In this document: positions 8,254 to 17,479 of the stretch, in pieces
Layout: each line of letters opens with the position of its first letter
Position numbering within the stretch: the stretch's first letter is position 1
Source of the DNA: CAZGQY01 sp964528035
Lineage (GTDB): Bacteria > Pseudomonadota > Gammaproteobacteria > Methylococcales > UBA1147
DNA: 26,195 nucleotides
Assembly (NCBI GenBank): GCA_964528035.1
Contig: CAZGQY010000037.1
Location: 1-26,195 of the forward strand
Direction: 5' to 3'
The notes under the pieces: generated by a model
Database searches by the model: none
What the model was told of the DNA's origin: nothing
What the model saw: the letters and a program-made list of their open reading frames with translations, nothing else
Translations under genes and position numbers: made by a program

Positions 8254-8979
8254 ATGGATGATTTAATTTGTAGACGAATATTACTGAAGCTCAGTGGCGA
8301 AGCTTTGGTTGGTGACCAGGGCTTTGGAATTCATGCTGCGACTGTGAAACGCCTGGCTCGTGAAATTCACGAATTGTCATTAGCAAATATCCAGGTGGGT
8401 GTTGTTATTGGCGGAGGAAATTTTCTTCGCGGCGCTGAAAAAGCATCTGAAGGCCTGGATCGAGTCACCAGTGATCAAATGGGAATGCTGGCCACTGTCA
8501 TCAATGCACTGGCAATGCAGGATGCATTAGAATTTTTAGGTCAGGAAGTACGCGTGATGTCTGCTGTCAAAATTCATCAGGTCTGTGAAGATTATATTCG
8601 TCGTCGAGCGGTTCGCCATCTTGAAAAACAACGCGTCGTCATATTTGCTGCAGGTACTGGGAATCCTTTTTTTACTACGGATTCGGCGGCTAGTTTGAGG
8701 GCGATCGAGATCGATGCAGAGTTACTCATCAAAGCGACAAAAGTTGATGGAGTTTATTCGGCCGACCCGCTAAAGGTTCCTGATGCACAATTCTATAGTC
8801 GATTAACGTATGATCAGGCGCTGGAAGAAAAACTCAATGTAATGGACGCGACGGCTTTAGTGCTTTGTCGGGATAATAATATGCCTCTTCGTATTATGAA
8901 CATTTTCGATTCGGGCGCGATTATGCGTCTTATGAGAGGTGATGATGTGGGCTCATTGATCGAAACAGGACAGGACTGA
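8254..8979 (+). CDS. pyrH: UMP kinase (uridylate kinase)
   Basis: Phosphorylates UMP to UDP, the committed step to UTP and CTP; in bacteria it is a hexameric amino acid kinase-fold enzyme. Its 241 residues equal the E. coli length. Motifs are LKLSGEAL (K12, G15), the glycine loop VIGGGNFLRG, TDSAASLRAIEIDAELLIKA and TKVDGVYSADP. The ATG at 8254 lacks a good ribosome site, but the N-terminus fits the family without extension. The last base of its TGA is the first base of the frr ATG (TGATG), so the two are translationally coupled. Confidence 0.97.
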   Translation: MDDLICRRILLKLSGEALVGDQGFGIHAATVKRLAREIHELSLANIQVGVVIGGGNFLRGAEKASEGLDRVTSDQMGMLATVINALAMQDALEFLGQEVRVMSAVKIHQVCEDYIRRRAVRHLEKQRVVIFAAGTGNPFFTTDSAASLRAIEIDAELLIKATKVDGVYSADPLKVPDAQFYSRLTYDQALEEKLNVMDATALVLCRDNNMPLRIMNIFDSGAIMRLMRGDDVGSLIETGQD

Positions 8980-9536
8980 TGATTGAAGATATTCGCCAAG
9001 ACGCAGAAAATCGTATGTTAAAGTCTGCAGAGATACTGAAGCAGGCTTTTTCGAAAGTACGAACGGGTCGGGCGCACGTCAGTCTTCTTGACCATATAAT
9101 GGTTTCATATTATGGAAATGATACACCTTTGCAGCAGACTGCTAATGTTTCAGTTGAGGATTCTCGTACATTAATGGTGACCCCGTGGGAGAAGGATCTG
9201 GTTCCCGCTATAGAAAAAGCAATTATGGCTTCGGATCTTGGTTTGAACCCGAGTACTGCAGGTACAGTTATTCGTATTCCATTACCAGCGCTGACTGAGG
9301 AGCGTCGTAAAGATTTAGTTCGAGTGGTTAGACAGGAGGCCGAGCAGGCGCGTGTTGCGATTAGAAATATAAGGCGGGATGCAAATAGCGAACTCAAAGA
9401 GGCGTTAAAGGAAAAATTGGTTAGTGAAGATGAAGAACATCATGGTGAAGAGCTAATCCAGAAAATTACGGATCGTAACATTAAAGCCATCGAAACATTG
9501 TTGGAGGAAAAAGAGGCGGATTTGTTGTCAGTATAA
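8979..9536 (+). CDS. frr: ribosome recycling factor
   Basis: With EF-G, RRF splits post-termination ribosomes. The 185-residue protein has the canonical three-helix-bundle and head segments: FSKVRTGRAHVSLLDHIMV, YYGNDTPLQQTANVSVEDSR, TLMVTPWEKDLVPAIEKAI, and IRIPLPALTEERRKDLVRVV. It overlaps pyrH by one base at TGATG and is followed by uppS after 24 nt, the standard pyrH-frr-uppS order. Confidence 0.98.
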   Translation: MIEDIRQDAENRMLKSAEILKQAFSKVRTGRAHVSLLDHIMVSYYGNDTPLQQTANVSVEDSRTLMVTPWEKDLVPAIEKAIMASDLGLNPSTAGTVIRIPLPALTEERRKDLVRVVRQEAEQARVAIRNIRRDANSELKEALKEKLVSEDEEHHGEELIQKITDRNIKAIETLLEEKEADLLSV

Positions 9537-9560
9537 AGGCAGAAATTTATAATTGGACCC

Positions 9561-10343
9561 ATGATACAGTCTCCTGATAGCGTCGTTACACTGAGTAGTG
9601 CAGAAATGCCGCGTCATATTGCCATTATTATGGATGGTAATGGACGCTGGGCGAAAAAAAAATTTTTGCCTCGTACTGCAGGGCATCAAGCCGGTGTTAA
9701 GGCTGTTCAGAAAACGGTACAGCGTTGTGCGGAGAATGGTATTGATGTGCTGACTCTTTTTGCTTTCAGTAGCGAGAATTGGCGGCGACCGCAAGAAGAG
9801 GTTTCAATTTTAATGGAATTGTTTGTGTCTGCTTTAGAAGAGCAGACAGAATCTTTGCATAAAAACGGCATTCGATTACGGTTTATTGGTGATAAAACGG
9901 CATTTTCAGCGAAATTGCAAAGTGAAATCTCCGAGTCGGAGAACATTACACAAAAAAATTCTGGATTGACTCTGGTTATCGCAGCGAATTATGGAGGGCG
10001 TTGGGATATGACGCAGGCTTTTAAAAAGCTTGCCGACAAAATTCAACTGGGAGAAATTCGAGCAGACGATGTGACAACCGAGGCGATCGAAAACGGTTTG
10101 TCGTTTTCCGATCTTCCGGAGCCTGATTTATTCATTCGTACTGGAGGTGAATGTCGTATTAGCAATTTTTTGCTTTGGCAGCTTGCTTATACGGAGTTAT
10201 ATTTTACACCCACGCTTTGGCCAGACTTTGATGAAAATTCTCTGGATTCGGCTTTAGAGGCTTATGCGGGTCGCCAGAGGCGATTTGGCTATACCGGTGA
10301 GCAGATAGAGTCTGGTCGACCAAAAACCGAAGTAGCACGCTGA
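9561..10343 (+). CDS. uppS: (2Z,6E)-undecaprenyl diphosphate synthase
   Basis: Condenses eight isopentenyl units onto farnesyl diphosphate to make the C55 lipid carrier for peptidoglycan and surface polysaccharides. The 260-residue cis-prenyltransferase has HIAIIMDGNGRWAKKKFLPR (catalytic D25), TLFAFSSENWRRPQEEV, and PDLFIRTGGECRISNFLLWQ followed by LAYTELYFTPTLWPDFD. It acts at the membrane surface but has no membrane span. It lies 24 nt after frr and 41 nt before cdsA, in one transcription direction. Confidence 0.97.
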   Translation: MIQSPDSVVTLSSAEMPRHIAIIMDGNGRWAKKKFLPRTAGHQAGVKAVQKTVQRCAENGIDVLTLFAFSSENWRRPQEEVSILMELFVSALEEQTESLHKNGIRLRFIGDKTAFSAKLQSEISESENITQKNSGLTLVIAANYGGRWDMTQAFKKLADKIQLGEIRADDVTTEAIENGLSFSDLPEPDLFIRTGGECRISNFLLWQLAYTELYFTPTLWPDFDENSLDSALEAYAGRQRRFGYTGEQIESGRPKTEVAR

Positions 10344-10384
10344 TTCCATCACTCTACAAACTACAAAAATAAAGAGTTTCAAAT

Positions 10385-11260
10385 ATGTTACTTACTCGAG
10401 TTATTACTGCCTGTATTCTTGCGCCTATAGTCATGTGGTGGGTCATAGAGTCATCAAATGATGTGTTTAAAATGATGTGGACGGTCGTCATCGTTTTGTG
10501 CGCGTGGGAATGGTCTGATCTGAGTGGCTTGAAATCGAATATCGCCCGAGTTGGATTTCTTGCTGCAGTATTAATTACATTAACCCCATTTATATTATGG
10601 ACAGATATAATTGCGAATATCGCCCAGTTCTTTGACGATAAAGAAATTCTAAAGTATTCAGCCATCCTTGATTGGTTCGCGGTGCCTGCTGTTGTTTTTT
10701 GGTTGATGGTGAGTGTCAAGTTGAAAAATAAGGCCAAGGAAATGCTTAAGTCTCGACCGTCGGTAAAGATTAAATTGTTGGTGGGTTGGTTTGTATTGGT
10801 GACGGCTTGGGTGTTTTTTGTTCGAATGCGGATTTTCCATGGTTGGGATACCGTGGTGTATTTGCTGCTGCTTATATGGATGGCGGATATATCGGCCTAT
10901 TTTGTCGGGCGGGCGTATGGCAAAACAAAACTATCCCCGGATATAAGCCCGGGGAAAACAATTGCCGGGTTGTATGGTGCAATATTATCTGCAGTCGTTA
11001 TGGCCTTGATTGCAGGAGTTTATTTCAATTTTATGGATATAATTAAAGCGGATTTTGTTCTGCTTTCTGTTATTACGGTTTTAATTTCTGTTTATGGTGA
11101 TTTAGCAATTAGTCTGGCAAAACGCTGGCGGGGAGTGAAGGACAGTGGTTTCATCATACCGGGACACGGAGGCATTCTTGATCGTTTGGACAGTATGATG
11201 GCGGCAATCCCAGTGTTTTACACGGGTCTGATGTTGATTCACGAGGGAATCCTTAGGTGA
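10385..11260 (+). CDS. cdsA: phosphatidate cytidylyltransferase (CDP-diglyceride synthase)
   Basis: Makes CDP-diacylglycerol from CTP and phosphatidate for all phospholipids; an inner-membrane protein. The 291 residues contain several hydrophobic segments (starting RVITACILAPIVMWWVI). The C-terminal CDS signature is S-x-x-K-R-x4-K-D in SLAKRWRGVKDSGF, then PGHGGILDRLDSMMAAIPV. A ribosome site, AAAGAG, precedes the ATG. The stop codon overlaps the dxr GTG start by 4 nt. Confidence 0.96.
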   Translation: MLLTRVITACILAPIVMWWVIESSNDVFKMMWTVVIVLCAWEWSDLSGLKSNIARVGFLAAVLITLTPFILWTDIIANIAQFFDDKEILKYSAILDWFAVPAVVFWLMVSVKLKNKAKEMLKSRPSVKIKLLVGWFVLVTAWVFFVRMRIFHGWDTVVYLLLLIWMADISAYFVGRAYGKTKLSPDISPGKTIAGLYGAILSAVVMALIAGVYFNFMDIIKADFVLLSVITVLISVYGDLAISLAKRWRGVKDSGFIIPGHGGILDRLDSMMAAIPVFYTGLMLIHEGILR

Positions 11261-12438
11261 GAGCACTTTGTGTACTCGGTTCGACGGGGTCGATTGGTGT
11301 AAATACACTCGATGTTGTTTCTCGTCATCCCGATCAGTATAAAGTTATCGCGCTTAGTGCGAACAGTAATGTAGATGTTTTGTATGAGCAATGCATTCGC
11401 CACAAACCGAGTTATGTAGTATTAAGCGATAAAAACGGAGTGACATTGCTGGAGCAGCGTTTGCAGAGTTGTCCGCAGCTGAATATTCAGATCTTGGCAG
11501 GTGCAGAGTCGCTTGAACATATCGCTTCATTACCGGAGGTAGATACGGTAATGGCAGCAATTGTAGGTGCTGCCGGGTTGTTGCCGACAATAGCCGCTGC
11601 CAGGCAGGGCAAACGTATTTTATTGGCGAATAAAGAAGCCTTGGTCATGTCGGGTCAAATCCTGTTGAAAGAAGTGGCCGCGAACAAGGCTGAATTACTT
11701 CCCATAGATAGCGAGCACAATGCCATATTTCAATGTATGCCAGCAGGTTACAATGCGGGTACACAGTCTTCCGTGGTAAGACGGATTTTACTCACCGCTT
11801 CTGGTGGGCCGTTCCGCACCAAACCTCTATCTGAATTCGATGACATAACACCGGAGCAGGCAGTTGCCCATCCGAATTGGGTTATGGGCCGAAAAATTTC
11901 AGTGGATTCGGCAACCATGATGAACAAAGGGCTGGAATTGATCGAAGCGTGTCTTTTATTCGAAGTGCCAGCAGAAAAGGTCGAAGTGGTATTGCATCCT
12001 CAGAGTGTAATCCATTCAATGGTAGATTATGTCGATGGGTCAGTACTCGCACAAATGGGTAACCCGGATATGCGAATACCTATCGCACACGCGCTGGGCT
12101 GGCCTGACAGGTTTGATTCCGGTGCGGAACCTTTGGATATATTTAAAGTCGAACGCTTGGATTTTGAACCACTTGATGAAATACGCTTTCCTTGTTTGAC
12201 CTTGGCTTTTCAGGCGATTCAGGAGGGTGGTAATATGCCTGCAGTGTTGAACGCGGCAAATGAAATTGCGGTTTCGTCTTTTCTTGATCGACGTATCCGC
12301 TATACTGATATAGTTAAAGTCATTGCGGAATGTATGGAAAAGGCTGACCGTAATTCGGCCGAGAACCTGGAACTGGTTCTGGAATCGGATAGTCAGGCCC
12401 GCGAGCTGGCCCAGTCGTATATTTTAAATAAACTGTAA
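11257..12438 (+). CDS. dxr: 1-deoxy-D-xylulose 5-phosphate reductoisomerase
   Basis: Second enzyme of the MEP isoprenoid pathway, converting DXP to MEP with NADPH; it feeds uppS two genes upstream. The 393-residue protein has the NADPH loop LGSTGSIG at 7-14, the LLANKEALVMSG segment, the metal and substrate motif LLPIDSEHNAIFQ, ASGGPFR, and HPNWVMGRKISVDSATMMNK. The start is a GTG within the cdsA stop codon (GTGA overlap), consistent with coupling; an ATG start is not available at the proper N-terminus. Confidence 0.97.
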   Translation: MRALCVLGSTGSIGVNTLDVVSRHPDQYKVIALSANSNVDVLYEQCIRHKPSYVVLSDKNGVTLLEQRLQSCPQLNIQILAGAESLEHIASLPEVDTVMAAIVGAAGLLPTIAAARQGKRILLANKEALVMSGQILLKEVAANKAELLPIDSEHNAIFQCMPAGYNAGTQSSVVRRILLTASGGPFRTKPLSEFDDITPEQAVAHPNWVMGRKISVDSATMMNKGLELIEACLLFEVPAEKVEVVLHPQSVIHSMVDYVDGSVLAQMGNPDMRIPIAHALGWPDRFDSGAEPLDIFKVERLDFEPLDEIRFPCLTLAFQAIQEGGNMPAVLNAANEIAVSSFLDRRIRYTDIVKVIAECMEKADRNSAENLELVLESDSQARELAQSYILNKL

Positions 12439-12534
12439 CTATTCGGCGTATATTTTTAAAGATATAAATTATTAGTGATTCGTATCCAAATTCCAGATTA
12501 GTTGACAAGAGATAATAAACTTTCGAATTAAATA

Positions 12535-13896
12535 ATGGCATCATTTCTATTTACACTGGTATTTTTTGTTCTTGCACTGGCAGTTCTGATCGCATTTCAT
12601 GAGTTCGGGCACTTTTGGGTTGCGCGTAAACTGGGCGTAAAAGTTATTCGTTTTTCAATTGGATTCGGTAAACCACTGTGGACGCACCAGGCTAATCCAT
12701 CGGCTACAGAGTATGTTGTTGCGGCTGTGCCATTGGGTGGTTATGTAAAGATGATCGATGAACGCGAAGGTGACGTGGCTACAGAAGATTTACCCTTTGC
12801 TTTTAATCGACAGTCATTGCCAATTCGAACCGCGATCGTACTGGCTGGGCCGTTATTCAACTTGTTGTTGGCGGTTCTGATCTTTTGGATATTACTGGTG
12901 AGTGGTGAGTCTGGAGTACGGCCCATATTGGGTGAAGTGGAACCTCAGACTTTTGCTGCCCAGGCGGGGTTTGAATCAGGCGATGAGCTGCTGGCTGTGT
13001 CCGGGCAAAGTACGCCAACCTGGAGTTTGGCCATGTCGTCGATTTTTTCTTTGGCAATGGATTTAGAACCGATAATAGTCAAGGTTCGTTCGGAAAATGA
13101 TATCGAACAGGATAGAACGCTTATCGTACCTGAAGCTGCAGCCATGGATCCAAAGACTTTGCGTACGGCAATGGGCTTCGAGTTATGGGAGCCGAAACTG
13201 GATCCGGTCATTAAGAAGGTCAATGAACACAGCCCGGCAGAAAAAGCTGGTTTGCAATCGGGTGATATTGTCCTCAAAGCAAATGGTGAAACAGTCAGTG
13301 ACTGGGGGCAGTGGGTAAAGATCATTCGTGGTAATCCGCAGAAACATATTGTGACTGTTGTTGATCGCGATGGTGTCCAGTTAAGCTTAACCCTGACCCC
13401 AGCAGTCGTACAATCTGAGGGTGGTGAGATCGGACAAATTGGAGCATCTGTTCAGGTTTCGCAGGAATTGATTGATGAAATGACGGTTGAATATCGTCTT
13501 GCAGCGTTGCCTGCTGTTGTTGCAGCCTCCAAAAAAGTGTATGACTTTTCTATACTCACGATAAAAATGATGGGCCGAATGTTAATCGGTAAGGCTTCAA
13601 TCGAAAATCTCAGTGGCCCGATCAGTATAGCGAAATATGCAGGTGAATCAGCAGCGATGGGCTTGTCGTATTTTTTAAAGTTTCTGGCGATTGTCAGCAT
13701 TAGTTTGGGGGTCTTGAATCTGATGCCCATACCTGTGCTGGATGGTGGACATCTGTTTTTCTTTTTAATCGAAGCGATAAAAGGCAGTCCTGTATCCGAA
13801 CAATCTCAATTGATCGGTCAACAGGTTGGCATGGTTTTATTGATTTCTTTGATGGGCCTGGCGTTCTTCCTGGATATTGAAAGACTATTCATTTAA
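12535..13896 (+). CDS. rseP: RseP-family site-2 zinc metalloprotease
   Basis: Intramembrane protease of the envelope stress cascade that cuts anti-sigma-E factors and also clears signal-peptide remnants. The 453-residue protein has the zinc motif H22-E-F-G-H26 in the first membrane helix, two periplasmic PDZ domains (around VEPQTFAAQAGFESGDELLA and NEHSPAEKAGLQSGDIVLKA), the third ligand in PVLDGGHLFFF (D403), and a final hydrophobic span. It starts at ATG 12535 without a visible ribosome site. In most gammaproteobacteria bamA, skp and lpxD follow at once; here a hairpin and a family-A palindromic element follow instead. Confidence 0.96.
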   Translation: MASFLFTLVFFVLALAVLIAFHEFGHFWVARKLGVKVIRFSIGFGKPLWTHQANPSATEYVVAAVPLGGYVKMIDEREGDVATEDLPFAFNRQSLPIRTAIVLAGPLFNLLLAVLIFWILLVSGESGVRPILGEVEPQTFAAQAGFESGDELLAVSGQSTPTWSLAMSSIFSLAMDLEPIIVKVRSENDIEQDRTLIVPEAAAMDPKTLRTAMGFELWEPKLDPVIKKVNEHSPAEKAGLQSGDIVLKANGETVSDWGQWVKIIRGNPQKHIVTVVDRDGVQLSLTLTPAVVQSEGGEIGQIGASVQVSQELIDEMTVEYRLAALPAVVAASKKVYDFSILTIKMMGRMLIGKASIENLSGPISIAKYAGESAAMGLSYFLKFLAIVSISLGVLNLMPIPVLDGGHLFFFLIEAIKGSPVSEQSQLIGQQVGMVLLISLMGLAFFLDIERLFI

Positions 13897-13923
13897 CAGG
13901 ATAAGGATCGCCTTTTTCCTGTT
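13895..13923 (+). terminator. hairpin at the end of rseP, possible terminator
   Basis: AACAGGATAAGG, loop ATCG, then CCTTTTTCCTGTT forms an imperfect 12-13 bp stem that overlaps the rseP stop codon. Only a few T residues follow, so intrinsic termination is uncertain. The family-A target duplication TTA starts on its last base. Confidence 0.4.
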
Positions 13924-13925
13924 TA

Positions 13926-14085
13926 GGAGCGAGGTTTTAATAATATGCGAAAGATTGACGCAGGATAATTGTTTGTCTTCAAGGCGTAGCAACAGGTGCA
14001 TAGCAGGGCTACACAACTGTTGCTACAACGCAGAAGATGGACAATAAGACAAGTCAAGATTCGTATATTATTGAATCCTCGCTCC
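13926..14085 (+). mobile_element. palindromic MITE-like element, family A, copy 1
   Basis: A 160-bp non-coding element. Its ends are inverted repeats: GGAGCGAGGTTTTAATAATA on the left and, read inward from the right, GGAGCGAGGATTCAATAATA. The whole element is one long imperfect palindrome; for example GCGTAGCAACAG pairs with CTGTTGCTACAACGC, and the tip lies near AGCAGGGCTA. It is flanked by direct TTA repeats at 13923-13925 and 14086-14088. It lies between rseP and dsbC. The dsbC reading frame is open back into its right end from an ATG at 14037, but that is not the true start. Confidence 0.85.
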
Positions 14086-14114
14086 TTACTCTAAATATTT
14101 TTAGGCAGTTATAT

Positions 14115-14843
14115 ATGAATCTTATACTTCGCCGGGTTGCGGTAATTATTTTAGGAATCAGTGTTTGGATCAATGTTCAAGCGGAGCCGGAAGCAATCAG
14201 AAAAGCATTTGCAAAAGCAATGCCCGGAAGCGTGATCGATGCGATATCGGAATCACCTGTTTCAGGAATCTACGAGGTTGCCATAGGGCCGACAATTTTT
14301 TATGTTTCAGCAGATGGGCGTTATTTAATCAATGGCAGTTTATATGACTTGCAGGCTCCAGCAGAAAGTCGTGATCTTACTGAGCCAAAAATTTCAGCCG
14401 CGAGGGTTCGAACCATAGAAAAAATTGGTCCGGACAAGGTTATTGAATTCAAATCACCGATGCAAAAACAAACAGTTTCTATATTTACCGATGTTGATTG
14501 CGGTTATTGTAGAAAACTGCATTCTGAAATTGATAACTATCTGGCGAATGGTATTACGGTACGGTATTTATTTTTTCCACGGGCTGGGATCGGTTCAGAA
14601 TCTTATCGAAAAGCAGTCGCTGTTTGGTGTTCTGATGACCGGCAACAAGCTCTTACCTTGGTGAAGCAGGGTAAAACGATTGATATGCAGACCTGTGATA
14701 ACCCGGTTTCGGATCATATGCAACTGGCCAACGAATTCAAGATTCGTGGTACGCCGATGATTGTTACCCAGGCGGGTAACGTGATGCCGGGTTATTTGTC
14801 AGCGGAAGATTTGTCTAAGGCTTTGGGATTGACTTCAAACTAA
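14115..14843 (+). CDS. dsbC: periplasmic thiol:disulfide isomerase DsbC-like
   Basis: DsbC reshuffles wrong disulfides in periplasmic proteins. From ATG 14115 the protein has 242 residues: a signal peptide (MNLILRRVAVIILGISVWIN, cleavage likely after VQA at 23), an N-terminal dimerisation domain, a linker helix, then a thioredoxin domain with C129-G-Y-C132 in FTDVDCGYCRKLH and the cis-proline segment RGTPMIVT. An upstream in-frame ATG at 14037 would add 26 residues before the signal peptide, encoded by the family-A element, and is rejected. The gene converges on mutS and their last 9 nt overlap. There is no dsbD or recJ nearby. Confidence 0.92.
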   Translation: MNLILRRVAVIILGISVWINVQAEPEAIRKAFAKAMPGSVIDAISESPVSGIYEVAIGPTIFYVSADGRYLINGSLYDLQAPAESRDLTEPKISAARVRTIEKIGPDKVIEFKSPMQKQTVSIFTDVDCGYCRKLHSEIDNYLANGITVRYLFFPRAGIGSESYRKAVAVWCSDDRQQALTLVKQGKTIDMQTCDNPVSDHMQLANEFKIRGTPMIVTQAGNVMPGYLSAEDLSKALGLTSN

Positions 14844-17402
14844 AGACTTTAGAGTAAACAATAGATCCAGGGCTTGTCGTGGCGTCATCTCGTTTGGATT
14901 AATTTGCTTAAGCTTGTCCAGGGCCGGGTGGGTCGTTTCTATTGGAGAAAACAGATCGAGTTGTACTACGTCTGCTCTGGCTTGTGTTTCCTGATAAGAT
15001 TTATTTTCCAGAGATTCCAATTTTGTTTTTGCATTGTTGATAACTATCCGCGGAACACCGGCCAGGGCAGCGACCTGTAATCCGTAACTCTGATTCGCTG
15101 GGCCTTCTTTTACAGCGTGTAGAAATACGATTTTTTCTCCGTGTTCGACTGCGTCCAGGTGGACGTTTTGAACCTCCTGAATGTTTTCTGGCAGGGCAGT
15201 CAGTTCAAAATAATGAGTCGCGAACAGGGTTAGGGCTTTCACTGTGACAGCAAGATATTCCGCGCACGACCAGGCGAGTGAAAGACCGTCGAAAGTACTG
15301 GTGCCACGGCCAATTTCGTCCATGAGTATCAGACTGTTTTTAGTCGCATTGTGGAGGATAGTTGCGGTTTCAGACATTTCAACCATAAAGGTAGATCGTC
15401 CGGTTGCTATGTCGTCTGATGCGCCAATCCGTGTAAAGATTCGGTCTATAGGGCCAATGTGTGCACATTTCGCGGGTACGAAGCTGCCGATATGCGCTAG
15501 AATGACGATCAGAGCTGTTTGCCGCATAAAAGTTGATTTTCCGCCCATATTTGGGCCGGTAATGATGAGCATTCTGCGTTGCTGATTCAGATCCAGGTCG
15601 TTGGCTACAAATACTGTATCAGGCTGTTGAGCAATGACCGGGTGGACGCCATCATTGAGGGTGATTCCATTTTCTTGCTTTAAGTTTGGTCGAGTTAGAT
15701 CCATAGTCTCGACGTTTGCTGAAAAACATACCAGGATATCCAAAGTCGCTAGAGCGGCGGCGCTTTGTTGTAGTGCACTGACATGGCTGGATAAATTTTC
15801 AATTAATTGTTCGAAGAGTGCCTTTTCGTGTGCAAGTGCTTTGCTTTTGGCGCTTAAAATTTTGTCCTCAAAACTTTTCAAATCCTCGGTGACGTATCGT
15901 TCGACATTTTTCAATGTTTGTTTGCGGGTATAGTGATCCGGAATTTTTTCCGATTGTGAGCGCGGAGCTTCGATGTAGTAGCCATGAACACGGTTGTAAT
16001 TGACTTTGAGGGTAGCAATTCCTGTTTGCTCTCGTTCGCGGGTTTCCATGCTGGTGAGAAATTCATCGGCGTTCTGACTTATGCGGCGTAATTCGTCCAG
16101 TTCCTGGTCATAGCCGGCGGAGATCACGCCTCCATCTCGAATTAAAACCGGTGGGTTATCGATAATGGCTGCTGTTAGAAGTTTTAGAAGATCAGGATAT
16201 TCGCCAATTTTTTTGTGTATTGAAGCCAGAATGAAGCTCTCGAAATCTTTTAGCGATGATTGTATTTCAGGTAAGCAAGCCAAAGTTTGCCGGAGTACGA
16301 TCAAATCTCGAGGTCTGGCTGATTTTAATGCAATTCTGGCGCTTATGCGTTCAATGTCACCGGTTTTTTTTAAATTATCTTTGATGGCTACATAGGCATT
16401 TTTTTGCAACAGGGCTTCGATTCCAGTGTAACGCTGATTCAATACTTCATGACTGCGAATCGGCTGATTTAGCCATCGACGCAACAGGCGACTGCCCATA
16501 GCAGTCGAAGTTTTATCGATAATATGCAGTAAAGTAAAACGATTATTTCCAGATGGGTGACTGTCGAGTTCCAGGTTTCTTCGACTGGCCGAGTCAATGA
16601 TGATTGATTCACTACTTGTTTCTACACGCAATCCTTGAATGTGTGGTAGAGATTGCTGCTGTGTATCTTTGATATATTGCAGTAGGCACCCCGCAGCACC
16701 TACAGCATTAAACAGGGTCTCACAGCCAAAACATTGTAAGTCACGGGTTTTAAATTGCTGCGTCAAAGCGGATACGCCGCTTTGGTAGTCGAAATGCCAG
16801 GGTGGTCGACGCGTTATGCCCTTTAGATTGGAAATTCCCGTGGGTGCATTCCAGTCTTCGCTGATAAGAATTTCCGCAGGTTTCAGCCGCTCCAATTCAT
16901 TATGAAGCTGATTAATTGAATCCAATTCCTGAATGGAAAAACGACCGCCTGAAATGTCCAGGCAAGCGATACCGAAATTTGATTCATTGTGTTTTATTGC
17001 GATGAGCAGGACATCTTTTGCCTGATCAAGCAGCGTTTCTTCGGTTACTGTGCCAGGTGTGACGATACGTACGACTTTTCGCTCTACCGGCCCCTTGCTT
17101 GTTGAAGGGTCTCCAACCTGCTCGCAAATTGCCACTGATTCCCCGAGTCGCAATAGTTTACTGAGATAACCGTCGACAGCGTGATACGGTAGCCCGGCCA
17201 TAGGTACCGGAATTCCGGCGGATTCTCCCCTACTGGTTAAAGTCAGGTCGATCAGTTGAGAAGTTTTTCGGGCGTCATCAAAAAACAGTTCATAAAAATC
17301 TCCCATTCGATAAAATAGCAATGTATCAGGGTGCTCCGCTTTGATGCGCAGATACTGGCGCATCATAGGTGTGTGTTCAGTTTCTTTGTTTTGTTGATTC
17401 AT
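14835..17402 (-). CDS. mutS: DNA mismatch repair protein MutS
   Basis: Recognises mismatches and small loops and starts methyl-directed repair with MutL. The 855-residue protein matches E. coli MutS in length. The mismatch wedge is intact (F37-Y-E39 in FYRMGDFYELFFDDA). The clamp and lever regions lie in the middle. The ATPase core has Walker A ITGPNMGGKSTFMRQTALIV, Walker B LILMDEIGRGTSTFDGLSLA and the conserved ATHYFELTALP. The C-terminal tail ends MTPRQALDLLFTLKSLV, the family's dimer/tetramer motif. It is tail-to-tail with dsbC and head-to-head with pncC across 77 bp. Confidence 0.98.
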   Translation of the reverse strand: MNQQNKETEHTPMMRQYLRIKAEHPDTLLFYRMGDFYELFFDDARKTSQLIDLTLTSRGESAGIPVPMAGLPYHAVDGYLSKLLRLGESVAICEQVGDPSTSKGPVERKVVRIVTPGTVTEETLLDQAKDVLLIAIKHNESNFGIACLDISGGRFSIQELDSINQLHNELERLKPAEILISEDWNAPTGISNLKGITRRPPWHFDYQSGVSALTQQFKTRDLQCFGCETLFNAVGAAGCLLQYIKDTQQQSLPHIQGLRVETSSESIIIDSASRRNLELDSHPSGNNRFTLLHIIDKTSTAMGSRLLRRWLNQPIRSHEVLNQRYTGIEALLQKNAYVAIKDNLKKTGDIERISARIALKSARPRDLIVLRQTLACLPEIQSSLKDFESFILASIHKKIGEYPDLLKLLTAAIIDNPPVLIRDGGVISAGYDQELDELRRISQNADEFLTSMETREREQTGIATLKVNYNRVHGYYIEAPRSQSEKIPDHYTRKQTLKNVERYVTEDLKSFEDKILSAKSKALAHEKALFEQLIENLSSHVSALQQSAAALATLDILVCFSANVETMDLTRPNLKQENGITLNDGVHPVIAQQPDTVFVANDLDLNQQRRMLIITGPNMGGKSTFMRQTALIVILAHIGSFVPAKCAHIGPIDRIFTRIGASDDIATGRSTFMVEMSETATILHNATKNSLILMDEIGRGTSTFDGLSLAWSCAEYLAVTVKALTLFATHYFELTALPENIQEVQNVHLDAVEHGEKIVFLHAVKEGPANQSYGLQVAALAGVPRIVINNAKTKLESLENKSYQETQARADVVQLDLFSPIETTHPALDKLKQINPNEMTPRQALDLLFTLKSLV

Positions 17403-17479
17403 CCGTAAGCGGAAATGGAAGTTTTAGTGGATAATCTGACAAGGGCCGTCATCATTAAATTACAGAGTCGACAATTAAT

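Noticed and set aside
12501..12534. TTGACA before rseP as a possible -35 box
   Set aside because: The matching -10 would fall almost on the rseP ATG, leaving no room for a leader or ribosome site.
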